From the NCBI GenBank assembly GCA_958496175.1, contig OY292277.1, positions 45,891,050-45,955,049 of the forward strand: a stretch of 64,000 bases of DNA, read 5' to 3'. The position numbers were made by a program, and so were the translations under genes. Shown here piece after piece: positions 22,381-34,545 of the stretch. The notes under the pieces were generated by a model that saw only the letters and a program-made list of their open reading frames with translations, ran no database searches and had not been told where the DNA came from. Within the stretch, counting starts at the first letter, position 1. Each line of letters opens with the position of its first letter. The stretch comes from Sisyra terminalis. Lineage: Eukaryota > Arthropoda > Insecta > Neuroptera > Sisyridae.

Positions 22381-24829
22381 AAGAAAAGTTACTAAATAAT
22401 GTCATTTTAATGATGAAGACTTAGTAAAAATAAGATACAGAAAAAGCAGTGTTTTATTTACTAAATTAAGAGTGATCTTTTATTCCTGTATGGTTTCTAC
22501 ATTAATTTTTATATTAAAAGTTTAAGATCAAATCGGTACGAGTTATCGTTGTTCGATAGCGATAGTAATTTAATAATAGCGATAATATTTAAGTAATTTG
22601 GGTAAAATAAAAAAAAATATTTTTGTCCTTATATCTTGGGACACCCTACTATCGGTAATACTTTGGTTTTCAAATCTAAAATTTACTATATTTGGTTATA
22701 AGCAGTTATAACTTGTTCACAAAATTGAATAAATTGATTTTGGAGAATCCTTCGGAAAATTTGCTTAAAGGAAAATAATGAAATAAGAAAATAGATGTCA
22801 CACTTAAAGAAGATTTAGAAATTTCTAATGGTGAATACCTTTAGTTTTATCAAAATAGCGATTTTCTGTTCAATAATAAAAAACTCGAAAACAATAGCAG
22901 AAATTGGAAATTACGTTGGACATACCAAACGTATGTCATTCGCTTCGTTTTTCTGTCGTTCACCGGAAAAATACATTTGCAAAAATGCATAAAAAATGCA
23001 ATAAAGAAAATATTGTTGCATGCCAACGTCAACATTCACGGTTCCAATATTTTTCGTCCGAGATTCACAAACTTTTATTGCACTTAGCTTTATTTAATAA
23101 ATCGTCTCGTACAAGACGAAAAATTTATAAACACGAAATCAGCAAAACCACATTTTAATATAAATTTATTTCAAACAGTTGCACACGCTCTGGAATTTAT
23201 TTCCCTCAAATTCGTGTCGCATAAAATTCCCATCTAAACATAGCGCAGGAATTAGAACGGGAAAAGAAATGGAAAACTTTAAATTTATAATTTTCCATTA
23301 AAAAAAAAACGAGGATAATAATTTTTAGAAAGACACATGAGAAATATTGGTGAAAGATTTTACCCGAGAATTTTCTTCTTTTTTCATCCTTCAACGGTGC
23401 AAATAAAAAAACATTCTTTGATCGTACCCACCTGCAACAAAGAGAAAAAAATATATGAAATGCAAACATTAAAATTCATATTTTGGTTTATTTTTTTACT
23501 TAAATGTATTTATATATAAATATACGGAATATAAAAAAAAATAAACATACAAAAATTACAATTCCTCTCTATTTTCAAATGTTTATCACCGTATTAAAAA
23601 TGCATGAAAGCTTTCGATTTCCCTAACGTATACACAACGAGGAAAACTAAAACGAAAAAGCTCTACAGAGGGAGAAATTCAAACGAGAATGATAAGAAAA
23701 AAAAAATAAAAAAGAAAACCGTATAAGATATGAAATTTTCTAAATAAATAAATTGTCAAATCGATAAAGATGAAATTTTCTCGAAAACTTCTCCAATGGG
23801 GTGTTTCGTGTCAACACTTAAACACGTCGACGGAAACTTTGATGTCCATTTTGCCACCTATTAAATTCATACTTGCTACCACCACTATTCTCATTTTCCG
23901 TTATCCCCATTCCCCCTCGTCCGACCACGGCCCATTCAAGTGCAATTTAGAAGCACTACAGGGAAATTCTTCCCCCATTTCATTCTACAATACATAAACA
24001 TTTACACGAAAAACGATAGATAAGTCCGCCATGATTGCAACAAAGACGCAAAACACATCCAACAGGAATCGAAATTCACTTGTTTGTCATAAAACAACCG
24101 AATTCGTTAAAATCATACTCCCGGCCACCTAATATACACTTAAAACTCATAGACCTCATTGCCTAGCCGACACTTTCTTGTACCGGGTGGCATTTTGGGG
24201 TGGAGGGTTGTTTGAGTGGTCATTTTCGTATCACATGAATCATTCAAAACGCTCGACCAAATGGTCATTCATTATTCACGGCAATTGCTGAAATAAATGA
24301 CCGTTTCGCCTTTCTAGGAGGTTCGATATGTGTTTGTGGGGGATGTGTCTGTCTGTCTGTCTGTCGGTCTGTCCGTTTGTCTGTCTGTGGTTCCGGTGGT
24401 TGCATTGTATATGGTCTACACATATACATAGACATGTGCTAAATGCATTTTCTTCCGGCCAAAATATTTAAGGGAGATTGCAACCCTTATTTTTGAAGCT
24501 TTCAGAGCAATGTTGAATTATTTAGTGTCGAGAGAAAAAGTTTTCAAGATTTGAGAAACTTTGAAGTGACATTTTCCCGTAATGGTTTTTCATCCAAAAA
24601 AAAAAAATGACTTATTTTTAACCAAAGAAAAAAATTGTAATTTTCAATTCAACTCATACATTATTTTTTTCTGAGTATATACGACGTAGAGGATAGATAT
24701 CCATGTTTTAATGAGAGAAATAGATGTTACAATTACCAGGAAAAACTACCCTTTAAATGTTAGAAACTAAAGTACAAAAGTAAAGGTTAAAAATATGGAA
24801 AGTCAAAAAAAAATTATCGATCTACTAAG
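22381..24829. other. Sequence without recognised gene
   Basis: AT-rich DNA with a GC-balanced island at 23.7-24.42 kb. The ORFs of 60-87 codons on both strands near 22.85-23.5 kb overlap one another and have no domain. CAACCCTTA occurs at 24481-24489. A (CTGT)n run lies inside (24346-24389). Confidence 0.35.
24346..24389 (+). repeat. (CTGT)n microsatellite
   Basis: About ten CTGT units with three interruptions (CGGT, CCGT, TTGT). The adjacent DNA is G/T-rich. Confidence 0.9.
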
Positions 24830-24989
24830 GCCAAAAAGAACACAATTTTATTCATATCAGCCTAAAAGCCGAATATCGTATCGAATCAGGAGTATATCAT
24901 GGAAGACTGATACAATCTGGCCACAAAGCACAGAACCGTAGAACAGGTGGAAAGTATACAACAGGGTTGTAGAAAATTTGATATCAACT

Positions 24990-25430
24990 TTCTTCTAGGA
25001 CTTGGTGCCACCAATAAACAACCCTAAACAAAATAAAGTATCTAAATAACCAAAAAGTTAAACTCGAGCCCCTAATACGAAATCCAAATAATCTACCTCA
25101 ATACAAAATATAGCTGGCCTATTTTCGTATCCAAAAGCATTGTAAGATTCATGAAAATGGCTGCAATAGCTGTAATGGCTACAACGACTTTCCATCAATC
25201 CAACGCGGTAAACATATGCCCTCAAGTAACATACTTTTAAGCCACAAAAGGGCGAAAATATTATGATTTTCAAAATCATGAAGACACAAAATAAAATCAA
25301 GATTCATTTTAACGCATGGAGGTTATATTGGCAAAGCAAGCAGACCAAATGACAACCCTAATAAACCTTTTAACAACGATTCTTATAAAGTTTATGAAAT
25401 AAATCCTAATAAAATAGATACGAGGAATGT
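24990..25430 (+). pseudogene. Jockey ORF1 relic
   Basis: The plus strand encodes CKIHENGCNSCNGYNDFPS at about 25131-25188, a corrupted zinc-knuckle region like the CCHC boxes of Jockey ORF1. It then reads EVILAKQADQMTTLINLLTT at about 25317-25380, matching the conserved C-terminal helix of ORF1 proteins. Stop codons and shifts lie between. The N-terminal half is not recognisable. Confidence 0.6.
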
Positions 25431-25439
25431 CAACGACTA

Positions 25440-25554
25440 TGCCAACAACTTCGGGGAACAGAAGTATTTTTAAATATTAACATCCAAATTTTTTTTGGTA
25501 TCCGAAACTCACTTCATAAGAAAAAAATCAAAATTAAAGGCTTTACCATATATC
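25440..25554 (+). pseudogene. Jockey ORF2, start of APE endonuclease
   Basis: The segment translates with VSETHFIRKKSKLK and GFTIY, matching the SETH motif of the APE-type endonuclease, whose glutamate is catalytic. It is cut after about 38 codons by the nested insertion and resumes at 26318. Confidence 0.7.
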
Positions 25555-26313
25555 TAGGGATTGCAATACCGGATCAAAAGTTCAATACCGGTATTCGGTA
25601 TTTTTTAGATCTTAATACCGGTTTTAATACCAATAGAAGGAATTTATAAAACGAAAGAAAATCTAGGTGTTACTTTGTTAATTACTAACTAATAAATAGT
25701 AACAGTATAAAGAGAATCACAAAAAAGTAAAGGAACAACAAACATCGAATGCATCACAAATATTTGAAATTTGATCATAATAAACATAATGCACCAATTG
25801 TACTGTCATTAAGCCTGGATCGTAATTTTCTGCAAAAATTATCTGCTGTCGAAATCCTCTTTTAGTATCTACGCTAGTTGGTGGTAATGGTGGCTAAGCG
25901 GTATATACTTTTTCGAAGTATTTACTTCTAAATCGTTGTTCTTCAAATACATTGAATGGTTATGATTTTTGTATTGTATTTTGGTTTGTGGGTATTTTTT
26001 TAACTATCGATTACTCTAATGTTTCTTCAAGAAACAACTCTTTTTACTATCAACACAATTGTCATCGTCATCTTCGGTAATTCTACCGAATTCTTTTGAA
26101 TGTGGATAGGTTTGGGGATTAAAAATTTAATGAAAACTTACTATAAACTTGATTAAATTCAAATTGGCTAGTCTCTTTTCTTATAAAGAGTAGTTTTACA
26201 AGAATCTAGTAAATACCGAAAAAACGGTATGCAAACTTATTAATACTGGTATTACAATTTTGTACAAATGGCTTGAAATACCAGTATTCGGTATCCCGGT
26301 ATTACAATCCCTA
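25555..26313 (-). mobile_element. hAT-like element nested in the Jockey relic
   Basis: Terminal inverted repeats TAGGGATTGCAATACCGG and its complement near 26296-26313 bound 759 bp. The 10-bp word TACCATATAT lies just outside on both sides (25544-25553 and 26318-26327), separated from the ends by 1 and 4 bp, so the duplication is not a clean 8-mer. On the minus strand, about 25836-25905 encodes LPPTSVDTKRGF, resembling the hAT C-terminal dimerisation motif (P-x-T/S-S...ER-x-FS). The insertion splits the endonuclease frame of the host LINE, so it is younger than the LINE. Confidence 0.75.
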
Positions 26314-26317
26314 CTTA

Positions 26318-26720
26318 TACCATATATGCACCCAGATCAAAGAGCCCATGCAGGTACGGTTATGATAATCAAAAGTTACATCAAGGACTACGAAATGAAT
26401 GTATACCAACAGGAGCATATATAAGCTATCAGTATTGTGATAGGAGATGGACGAAGAAATTAACAATAATATCACTATAATAGTTCTCCTAAAACACAAA
26501 ATTTCCAAGGGATAATATATTGACTTTTTCGAGACCCTTAGAAATAAATTGTTGTTGGTGGCAATTTTAATGCTAAATAACCGGGACTGGGTTCCCGTTT
26601 AATAACGACCAAAGGCCGATAATTACATTGTGCCATTCAGGAAAATCATCTAGAATTAATATCCATAGGTGAATTCAAAACCTCAAATCAACTGAACTTT
26701 TTCATTACAAATAATGACTT
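26318..26720 (+). pseudogene. Jockey ORF2, rest of endonuclease
   Basis: The frame resumes with MHPDQRAHAGTVMIIKSYIK, the conserved histidine-proline-aspartate and alanine-histidine-glycine region. It continues with VGGNFNAK (catalytic GDFNAK-type box, with aspartate replaced by asparagine) and LGSRLITTKGR, then LHCAIQENHLELISIGE. Several stop codons and a shift occur. The DNA between 26720 and 26830, where RT should begin, is low-complexity and shows that the RT core was deleted. Confidence 0.85.
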
Positions 26721-26829
26721 AACGATTTCCCCCATTTTTTGCAATTTTCACCAATTCAATTTTTATGGCTCTTTATTATATTTTTATTTTTTTTTATATT
26801 GATGTACCACTATTAATGCTCAATAATAT

Positions 26830-27335
26830 CGAGGGAACCTAAATGGAACACGATAAATATTTTGGAATGTACCTGAATAGACGGTTAACTTGGATAAAAC
26901 ATATAAAAAAACAGCTTAACAAAAAATACGGTAAGTTGTAGTGGCTGATTGGTCACAGGTTACAGTTGACCAAAAAAAGCAAATTAGTTCTTCCCACATC
27001 AATAATAAAACCAATTTGGACCTAAGGAGTGAAAATTTAGGGCACAACATCCAACTCAAACCTGGAAATAATTCAAAAGTTCCAGTCCCAAGTTCTGCGG
27101 GCATTAATTGGTGCACCATGGTACATAAATAATATGAGAATCCTGGACGATTTACCAGTGGAATATATAAGGGACGTGATACTTGGCGAGCATGGGTTTA
27201 TTTTATGGGCTAAACTTAACGATCATCCAAACTTCACCTAAAATCTTTTGCATAATGGTGCTAATGCTAAGCATCTCAAAAGAGTACCTATATTTGACCT
27301 GGCCGGCCAATTTAAGTGATATGTGACCAAATAGA
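26830..27335 (+). pseudogene. Jockey ORF2, RT thumb and C-terminus
   Basis: A single plus-strand frame with a few stop codons reads KYFGMYLNRRLTWIKHIKKQ, then LPTSIIKPIWT, SNSNLEIIQKFQSQVLRAL, IGAPWYINNMRILDDLP and, after more text, HLKRVPIFDL. These are the conserved thumb and post-RT blocks of Jockey elements. The shorter overlapping ORFs here on both strands are shadows. Confidence 0.9.
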
Positions 27336-27686
27336 GATATCTCTTACTTGATATTGTTAGTTGTGTCATTGGACTCAACTAACCCACGAGTGATGAACGT
27401 ATTCCAATTATTGCCAAGAAGTAGATGATGTAAGAAATATAAAAAAAATATTGCCAATCATTTTGAAGTATTGAAGCATTGCAATTCATGATTCAATGGA
27501 TTTTCAGAAGTGGAAAAGGAATTTTCTAAGCACATTGTAAAGAATTCACCCTCCAAACAAATCACCATTCCAATTTATCACTGGATACTCTTTAAATGAT
27601 GGTAGGAAATGTTTGATGTCTATACTAATTGTTCTCAATTTTTCAAATAAAATGAAATATGTATTCTGAAGTAAAAATTTTTATGA

Positions 27687-27690
<4 letters not shown>

Positions 27691-27769
<79 letters not shown>
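27691..27769. repeat. (TA)n microsatellite
   Basis: A pure TA tract of about 39 units directly follows the 3' tail of the Jockey relic. It may have grown from the LINE's simple tail. Confidence 0.97.
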
Positions 27770-27771
<2 letters not shown>

Positions 27772-29147
27772 CAGTAGGGTTGAAAAGCTCTAATCAAAAA
27801 TTTTATTTGATTTGTAAAATATTCATATTAAAGCCCGGGAAGAGTATAAAAATATTCGACACATTTACCAACGTGAACGATAAATGAGATATTTATTGCA
27901 AACATTTTCAATTATTTCAAATAAAAATTCCTTCCCTTTTTGTGTATTATATTATATAATATTGTGATATTGTACATTTTCACGAGTGGGAACTTGTATG
28001 GAAAAAGTCGATTTAAGTTGGAGAGCTCTTATACACATATTATGTATATTAAGGGATGAAACGATATATGTATACATTATATTTTCACACATTTCACACG
28101 GAGCATGAATGAAAAATATAAGTCAGCGAAAAGCAAAAAAGCACAAACAGCAACAAAAGTCCTCAAATCCCTAACAAGTATTGGAAGACGAAAGCGGAGC
28201 AGTAGAAGAAGTGAATGTTAAAAATATTTGACTCCATGTACATATTTTATGCTTTAGTCAACAATATGGGGTGTTGGCGTTGGCGTCGTATGCAACCCTT
28301 AAACATATAGGGAGAAAATCCTCAACACTGCAACGTGTTTCGTTTTTGAAGGACTTGTTTCATCCCCTTTTTTTGAGGAAACAAACTTTTACAATATAAA
28401 TATTGGCAACACATCAAATTCGTTTGATACAACACACAAAAAAAAAATGATTTTCTGTAGGAAATTCCATGAATTCCGTTTCAATTGGCCCCGAAAATTG
28501 GTAGGAAATGTTACGATTGAACAATGGAAATGTTTCAAATTGTCGAGAAGAATTTACATTTAATTTTGTCCTGTCGAATTATTCGATGTGATAAAAATTT
28601 CATTGTCGACAAGTTTAAAATTTTTTTCGGCAAATTAAAAAAAATATATCAAGAGATATTTGACATGAATAGTTTCGTCATTTGATAGGCATTACGTTCG
28701 AATTTCAGCTCATCAAATTTCAAATATTCAAATTGCGAATTGTTGGGGCGAACGAATGGCGAAAAGGGGGTGGTGGAAGCAGGTGGTTGTTGCTTTGATT
28801 TCGAAACCGCACACATTGCGATGATGATAAACCTGGCGTTCTTGTGATCGATTTCGGGGGTCCAAAAACACTTGTCAGAGTCGCAACCCTCGCCGAAAAC
28901 TTTCCCTCGTGCGGCCCTTCAAAAACTTACCACTTATCGCACGTCTCATATGTCACAGATATGTCGTTATGTTGCCAACACTGTGATATTGGCACCGAAA
29001 CTCGGATATTATTACAAACGTTTCAACTTGAAAACATCAACTTTGTGACAACATTACCCCTCTTCAACCACCGTATTTGTTCCATCTTAGCCACCCTTGC
29101 AAAGTTCTCCCAGTATCCAAGAGCATAAATACACGCAATATGCAAAT

Positions 29148-29391
29148 ACAGGATGTCTCGGATATGTACAACCAAAAGCTCGTAAGAACAATAGCAAATA
29201 TCTACATCCAGAATCCCTTTCTCCCCCTCTTACCAAAATAATAGTAAAAAATCCCTTTATTACAAAGACGAATACGGGAAGTTAACTGGGAGGAGGATAA
29301 CTAGAATATATCAAAATACGTAGCCATTCGTTGGTAATTTAACGTAAAAGTCCTGGTACTTCTATTCCCATACTTATTCGGGACATCCTGT
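29148..29391. mobile_element. MITE with ACAGGATGTC ends
   Basis: The left end ACAGGATGTCTCGGATATG and the right end TATTCGGGACATCCTGT are inverted complements over about 19 bp with three mismatches, enclosing 244 bp of non-coding sequence. The ACAGGRTGTCCC end is common among small insect elements. A clear target duplication was not seen. Confidence 0.6.
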
Positions 29392-30761
29392 GAATGAAGA
29401 GCAACCCCCCATCATCCCCCGCTTTACAACGCATTATTCCACTTATCAAATCTCCCATTTCACCCCTCGTCACGTGACCAGCTTTCTTAAGTTTTGCATG
29501 AAACATTCCATTGAAATTGCCATCAATAATTTTTTCATCCCTTACAATTACTTAACTAATTTATGTGTTAAGTGAAAAAAAAAATTGTCTCAAAATAATT
29601 CATTCCTTCCACATTTTCTTCCCGACTCCGTCTTAGTTTTATTTTCGAGGAGTACCAGTCAATGGGGGGGATGCTGCCGTGAACGTTTCATCCCAGTCCA
29701 TCCCTCTGGAGATGGAACGACGCGACAGGATATGAAGAGAAATATGAAAGATACAAACAAGCGAGCAGAACATCAATAACAGTGACAACAGGAAGAAGGA
29801 ATTTAAAAAAAAAATACATTTCTCAGTCTTGGACAGGTTTCATCCCACCTCCTCCCCCATCCTTTTCAATCACACCCGTAAATTAGTTGGGAAAAAATCA
29901 ATGGAAAAGTTAAGAATATTCATCTGAAGATTTTTTTTTCTTTTTCTTTACATTCGTTTCTCGTTAGTTTTCCGTGTACAAAGGTCATTATTTAAAGGGT
30001 CGCAAAAAGAATTTTATTGTGGGGGAGAGTTTTAGTTGCAATGACATCAGTATGTACGAACGCAAGTTCTTCTGGAGAATGTCGACACATGTTGAGAATT
30101 CAATTACTTCAACTTTACACTACTCGACTGGTGGTTTCCATCCCCCATCTTCATCCTGATCCTCACCACCGATCAACCCTTCGTTCGTGCGAAGCACGCC
30201 GGGGGGTTGATTCACTCGCACCCAACACTTTACATTTTAACTTTTATCAGAAAAATATCGATTTCGAAACTTATAAAATTACACGATTTGATATCTTTTA
30301 ATTTTTTTTTACTTAGAAATAGATCGATTTCGATCAAAACCGCCTCACGGCCAGAACAAGTTTCACTCACCACCATCATCCCCCATTCAAGTCGCACATA
30401 TCTACCCCGTACATACTAACAAACTCCACGTAGGTACATGAAATTGAATTTATCTCTAAAGTTCAATTTAATATACCTGAACACACATACATCTACTATC
30501 TACATACACACCCTTCTAAACGCCCTCAACAATCGTTTCATCCCTTATTTTTTCCACGCTTTGCCATTTCTTTTTTTCAATTCCATCTTCGTTCGCAATT
30601 GCAAACAGCCGAAGACGTAAAAATCCACCCCTGATGTCAAGAGATCAAGTGATATACTAGCGACATTTTTTCTACACCGAAAATCAACGAAAAATATATG
30701 CCATAAACGATTGAATTACAAAAAGAACGGATCGAGAAGAAAAAAACGGCACACGAAGATA

Positions 30762-30787
30762 ATTTGGACTAAATATTTAGTCCAAAT
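30762..30787. repeat. Perfect 26-bp palindrome
   Basis: ATTTGGACTAAAT is followed at once by its exact reverse complement, with no spacer. The word TTTAGTCCA appears again near 30896. It could be a dimeric protein site or a small cruciform; no neighbour helps decide. Confidence 0.7.
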
Positions 30788-31239
30788 GGATTTGTTTGAT
30801 AGGAAAAAAATTGATTCAACATTTAAGAAGATCATTAGCTTTAATTCTAAGATTTTTTGACTAAAATACTCTTTCTTTGGCAAAAATATTTGCAATTTAG
30901 TCCATTTCTAACATTTTTAACGTGTTATTAAGGTTTGAGGATTATATACGATAGTTTTATGTAATTTATCTGTCTAAATTGAACTTTGACAAAAATAAAA
31001 TGTAAGAGAGCTTTTTTCAGGTTCTCTAGACATCAAGAATCGTTCCTGGAGAACAAAATTATTATTTTAATTTCCAATATCAAGAGATACTTTTTTTTTG
31101 GAAAAAAGAATCCAAAGTTTTTTCGCAATTGTTACAAAAACCTCCCCCAAACTTTGGCACTTTAAAACCTAATTATTGAAGTGAAAACTTCTTTAGCATC
31201 GTTGTGACTTGAAATTTTATGACACAGAAACGAAAAGCG

Positions 31240-31910
31240 ACAATAAACGTCAAAAGATTCAACAGAACGTGTTTGTGAATTTCGGGCACGCCGAAAAGCA
31301 TTATTAAATAAGAAAAATAATAGTTCTTATACGTTTAATAATGATTCGACTGTGCAAAATAGTGAAAATGATGCTAGTAAGTACTTAAATATTTTCTAAA
31401 CGCATATTTCCTCCTTAATCACGAAATTTCAATAAAATAAAAGCTAATTTAAAATTAATTCTGATATCACATAATATTACGAACTGATTTTCAGGTGCTA
31501 CTCATATTAATGTACAGCCGATTCTTTAGGTACTCGAAATTTCGTCGAAATAAAGTTGCTCATGGAGAATTTCGTTAAAATTTTTTTAACAATAAGTTCG
31601 GTCATAATATGTGCTCCTTTTGTGAACGATTGTGATTCCAACGAAATTTAAGACCACAACGCCCAGGACATGAAGATCTTCTATGGATAATAATTAAAAA
31701 TTCTAATGCAAATGATAATACTTTACTGTGCTGCACATATTTTCAAGCAATCGAGAAAAATGTAATTCCAACAATTTCCAAATACAATAGTTTCAAATAT
31801 TAAACGATACCTGCATCTTTACCCCCACTGGATTTACTTCATACTTCCATTATCATAAGTTCTCGTATCATTTATCGAAAATACAAATTTAGATTCAGGA
31901 TAAATTTATG
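31240..31910 (+). pseudogene. Helitron-like protein relic with DUF6570 region
   Basis: An upstream frame at 31243-31377 reads STERVCEFRARRKALLNKKN, the basic N-terminal region seen in Helitron-encoded proteins. It ends at a good donor (A|GTAAGT), and an acceptor (TTTTCAG) at 31494 continues the frame for eleven codons before a stop, so the relic may keep an old intron. From about 31581 come NNKFGHNMCSFCERL, then LCCTYFQ, EKNVIPTISKYNSFKY and LPPLDLL. This is the CxxC, CxxC, IPxxSKxN and LPPLD series of DUF6570. No Rep or helicase domain follows, and stops are frequent. Confidence 0.7.
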
Positions 31911-33859
31911 TAATATATATGTTAATAAATCGTAAAGTAAACCCTACAATTATCCTACTCATAAAATCTTACATTCGTCTCAATATCTTGAAGTTTATTT
32001 TTTTTATTATTATAATTATTATTAAGGTTTTTTATTTTATAAATTTCGTTTGTACTACAGATTATGAAAAGAATTGAAATTCTTTTAGTTAAATCAGTTA
32101 ATACTTCATATAGAGGTTAAATGTTAAACTAATCAGCGAAAGCTCGGAGCTTTTCAATATTTAACGCCAACCACTCACTATATTGGGAAAATTTCATTAC
32201 CTTCAGTTGTCTGTCCATCATACTCGATAATTGCAAAATTGGAAAACCATCGCAAAAACTCTCCTCCCCCCCCGGTACAATTACGATGAAATATATATCA
32301 CGAAACTATCGACAGGTGTTCGATTATTTTTCTCTAATATTTCAATAGCAAAAAGCAGCGAAAATATATCCAAAAAGGCAAATCGAGGAAAACTTCAAGT
32401 TGGAAAAACTTTTAACTTTTCCTCCGTATTTTCTTCGTATCGCGATAGAGTTAAAGTGAGTTTGTGACGCGCATTCAATAAACACACATCCACCTACACA
32501 TATACACAAACAACCCTTGACAAGTCCATGTATGATAAAAAAAAATATACGTGCAAAGAGTGAAAAACTTAAAAATGGGGGTTGCAACTTTGGGAATACA
32601 CAAACTTAGTAAATACTCCGATAAAATACTTGACATTTTCGCTATAATTTAATTTCTTTAAAACGTTTTATTTTCTTTAAACAAACGATTAAACATTGAA
32701 CAAAATAAAAATCACCCTTTTTTCCATACGTAGGTACTTCTTTTTTTTTCTTTTGCAATCGATTAGTATTTTCTTCGTTCTTTTATCGCGATCGGGTTGA
32801 GTAAACTAGTACACAAAGAATGAGGTTTGTAAAAAGACGCAATAAGTGATGTTTGATAGGGGATGAAATAGGGTGAGGTGGAAAACCCATCACTTTACAT
32901 AAGTATGTGTATATTATATTTGATAAGTGTGGAGTATAAATGGGAATGATGGGTGGATGGGGGATGCGTTGAAGATGGTGGTAGATGGAAGTATTTATGA
33001 CGTACGCCCTCTTATTTGATGTACAAATACCATGAAAAAATTCCACTCACACATATTCACCGACACAACCCCATACACCTGAACTAAAAATAAGGGATGA
33101 AACGTAACAAGCAATAATTCAATCAATAACGTAAGTTGGTATTCATGTTATTTATCATATATAAAATAATATCAATAAAGTTTGTTTCGATACTTAAAAC
33201 GTTTCATTTTTCCCAAAAAAAAAAAATATCCAATCAAGCATGCCTGAAAAACAATTGCAAATTCCACCAATGGAACCATAAAAATATTTCTACTGTTAAC
33301 AATTAAATTAGCAACAAAAATCAGACAAAAATAAATTTCTATCATTGATAAATTTGAGGTGGGAAGACATTAAATTCGGTGTTGTGCTATCTATTAGTGG
33401 CGTTTGACACATAAAGTGACGTCACAAAGTGAATAGTGTTAGTGAATTAAGGAACCCTGTTCACGTCACCCGGTGACATACTTGTGACGCACCTGTGGGG
33501 GTGTTGAAGTTTTGTCAGGCTATGCGACCTCGATTCGACGCGACAATATAAAAGGGTTGCAAATTTTTCGACACAGGGAATAGACGCTGTCGTGTGAAAA
33601 AGGGATGAAGAAAAGTCGGATGGCGTAATAAAAGTTTTTAATGAATGTGACAAATTATTTAAACTTTTCCCATTCTAATTTAAGGGAATTAACGAAAAAA
33701 ATTGGGGTGGGAGAGTTGGGTCTGAAGTGGGGATGGTTGGAAAAGTTAAAAAATTTAACTCTTTTGCTTTTGTTGAAAGAATACTGCTTAGGTTTACCAT
33801 GGTAACTCAAATAGTGAGAATTTCACTATTTCAATTTTAGAGAGCAGAGAATCGTACTT
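31911..33859. other. Sequence without recognised gene
   Basis: ORFs at 32.2-33.1 and 33.4-33.65 kb have no domain. The minus ORF near 32.8-33.05 kb lies in a TG/AT-biased stretch and looks like chance. AAGGGATGA occurs at 33092 and 33600. A GC-balanced patch with GTGACGTCAC-like words spans about 33415-33500. Confidence 0.35.
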
Positions 33860-33862
33860 TTA

Positions 33863-34542
33863 GGGGTTATATACAGTTAGAAGGCCGAAAAAAAGCGAAT
33901 TTTCCATAATTTTTTCAGAGATAACATTTAAATTTATTGATCTAAAAATTTGTACACATATTATGGTATCTTTTAGCTGTATTTTAAGACTTAGTATTAG
34001 TAAAAAATATTTATTTGGAAAGGAGCTACAGCTGATCTCCGGGAGCTCCTCTCAAAAAAGACATTTTGCGGTGACCACTATATCTCTGAACTGGATCCTC
34101 TGAATTTAAAAAACCAAACAGATTTCGTTAAAGTAATGTTAAATCTAGTAATTAATCGAAGAATTAACAAAATAATTTTTTTTGACAAAATGGCGGTTTC
34201 GGAAAAAAAATAATCGATTTTTAACCAAAATTTCGACCTTAAATTGTTTATAAAAAAAAATTATCGGTGAGAAAAAATCTTCGATTAATTACTAAAAGAT
34301 ATATTTAAGAAGTTCAAGTTAAAATTTGAGACTAATCGGCTATTTGAGACTAAAAAACGCGTTTAAAGTTCGAAAAGCACTTTGCATAGGATAAAAACTC
34401 CTTTTCAAATTTGGTGTAACTTCGAAAATATTCAGCGGAATGATATGAAATTTTCTGTATGTATTCTTAAATATAAGTACATTAAGAAAATAAAATTAAA
34501 AAAAAAAACGATTTTTTGAAAATTCTAACTGTACATAACCCC
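33863..34542. mobile_element. PIF/Harbinger-type MITE, 680 bp
   Basis: Ends GGGGTTATATACAGTTAGAA and its near-complement TTCTAACTGTACATAACCCC are flanked on both sides by TTA (33860-33862 and 34543-34545), the 3-bp target duplication typical of Harbinger-type elements. The interior is AT-rich and non-coding, with a small hairpin around GGAGCTACAGCTGATCTCC. A diverged fragment of the same family appears at 20380-20520. Confidence 0.8.
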
Positions 34543-34545
34543 TTA

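Larger units (their letters stand above)
24830..27690 (+). mobile_element. Degraded Jockey-clade LINE
   Basis: In order on the plus strand are an ORF1 (gag-like) relic with zinc-knuckle spacing, the start of an APE endonuclease, a nested hAT-like insertion, the rest of the endonuclease, and then, after a deletion removing most of the RT, the RT thumb and C-terminus and a non-coding tail. The tail holds AATAAAATGAAATATG and ends at the (TA)n tract. Gene order and motif text identify the Jockey clade. The copy has many stops and no intact frame. Confidence 0.85.
27770..31239. other. Large unique island, no gene recognised
   Basis: GC-balanced stretches at about 28.1-30.65 kb hold many short ORFs in several frames, none with a domain or a convincing splice structure. 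AAGGGATGA or its complement occurs at 28051, 29535 and 30538, and CAACCCTTA at 28293. A MITE (29148-29391) and a perfect palindrome (30762-30787) lie inside. Confidence 0.35.
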
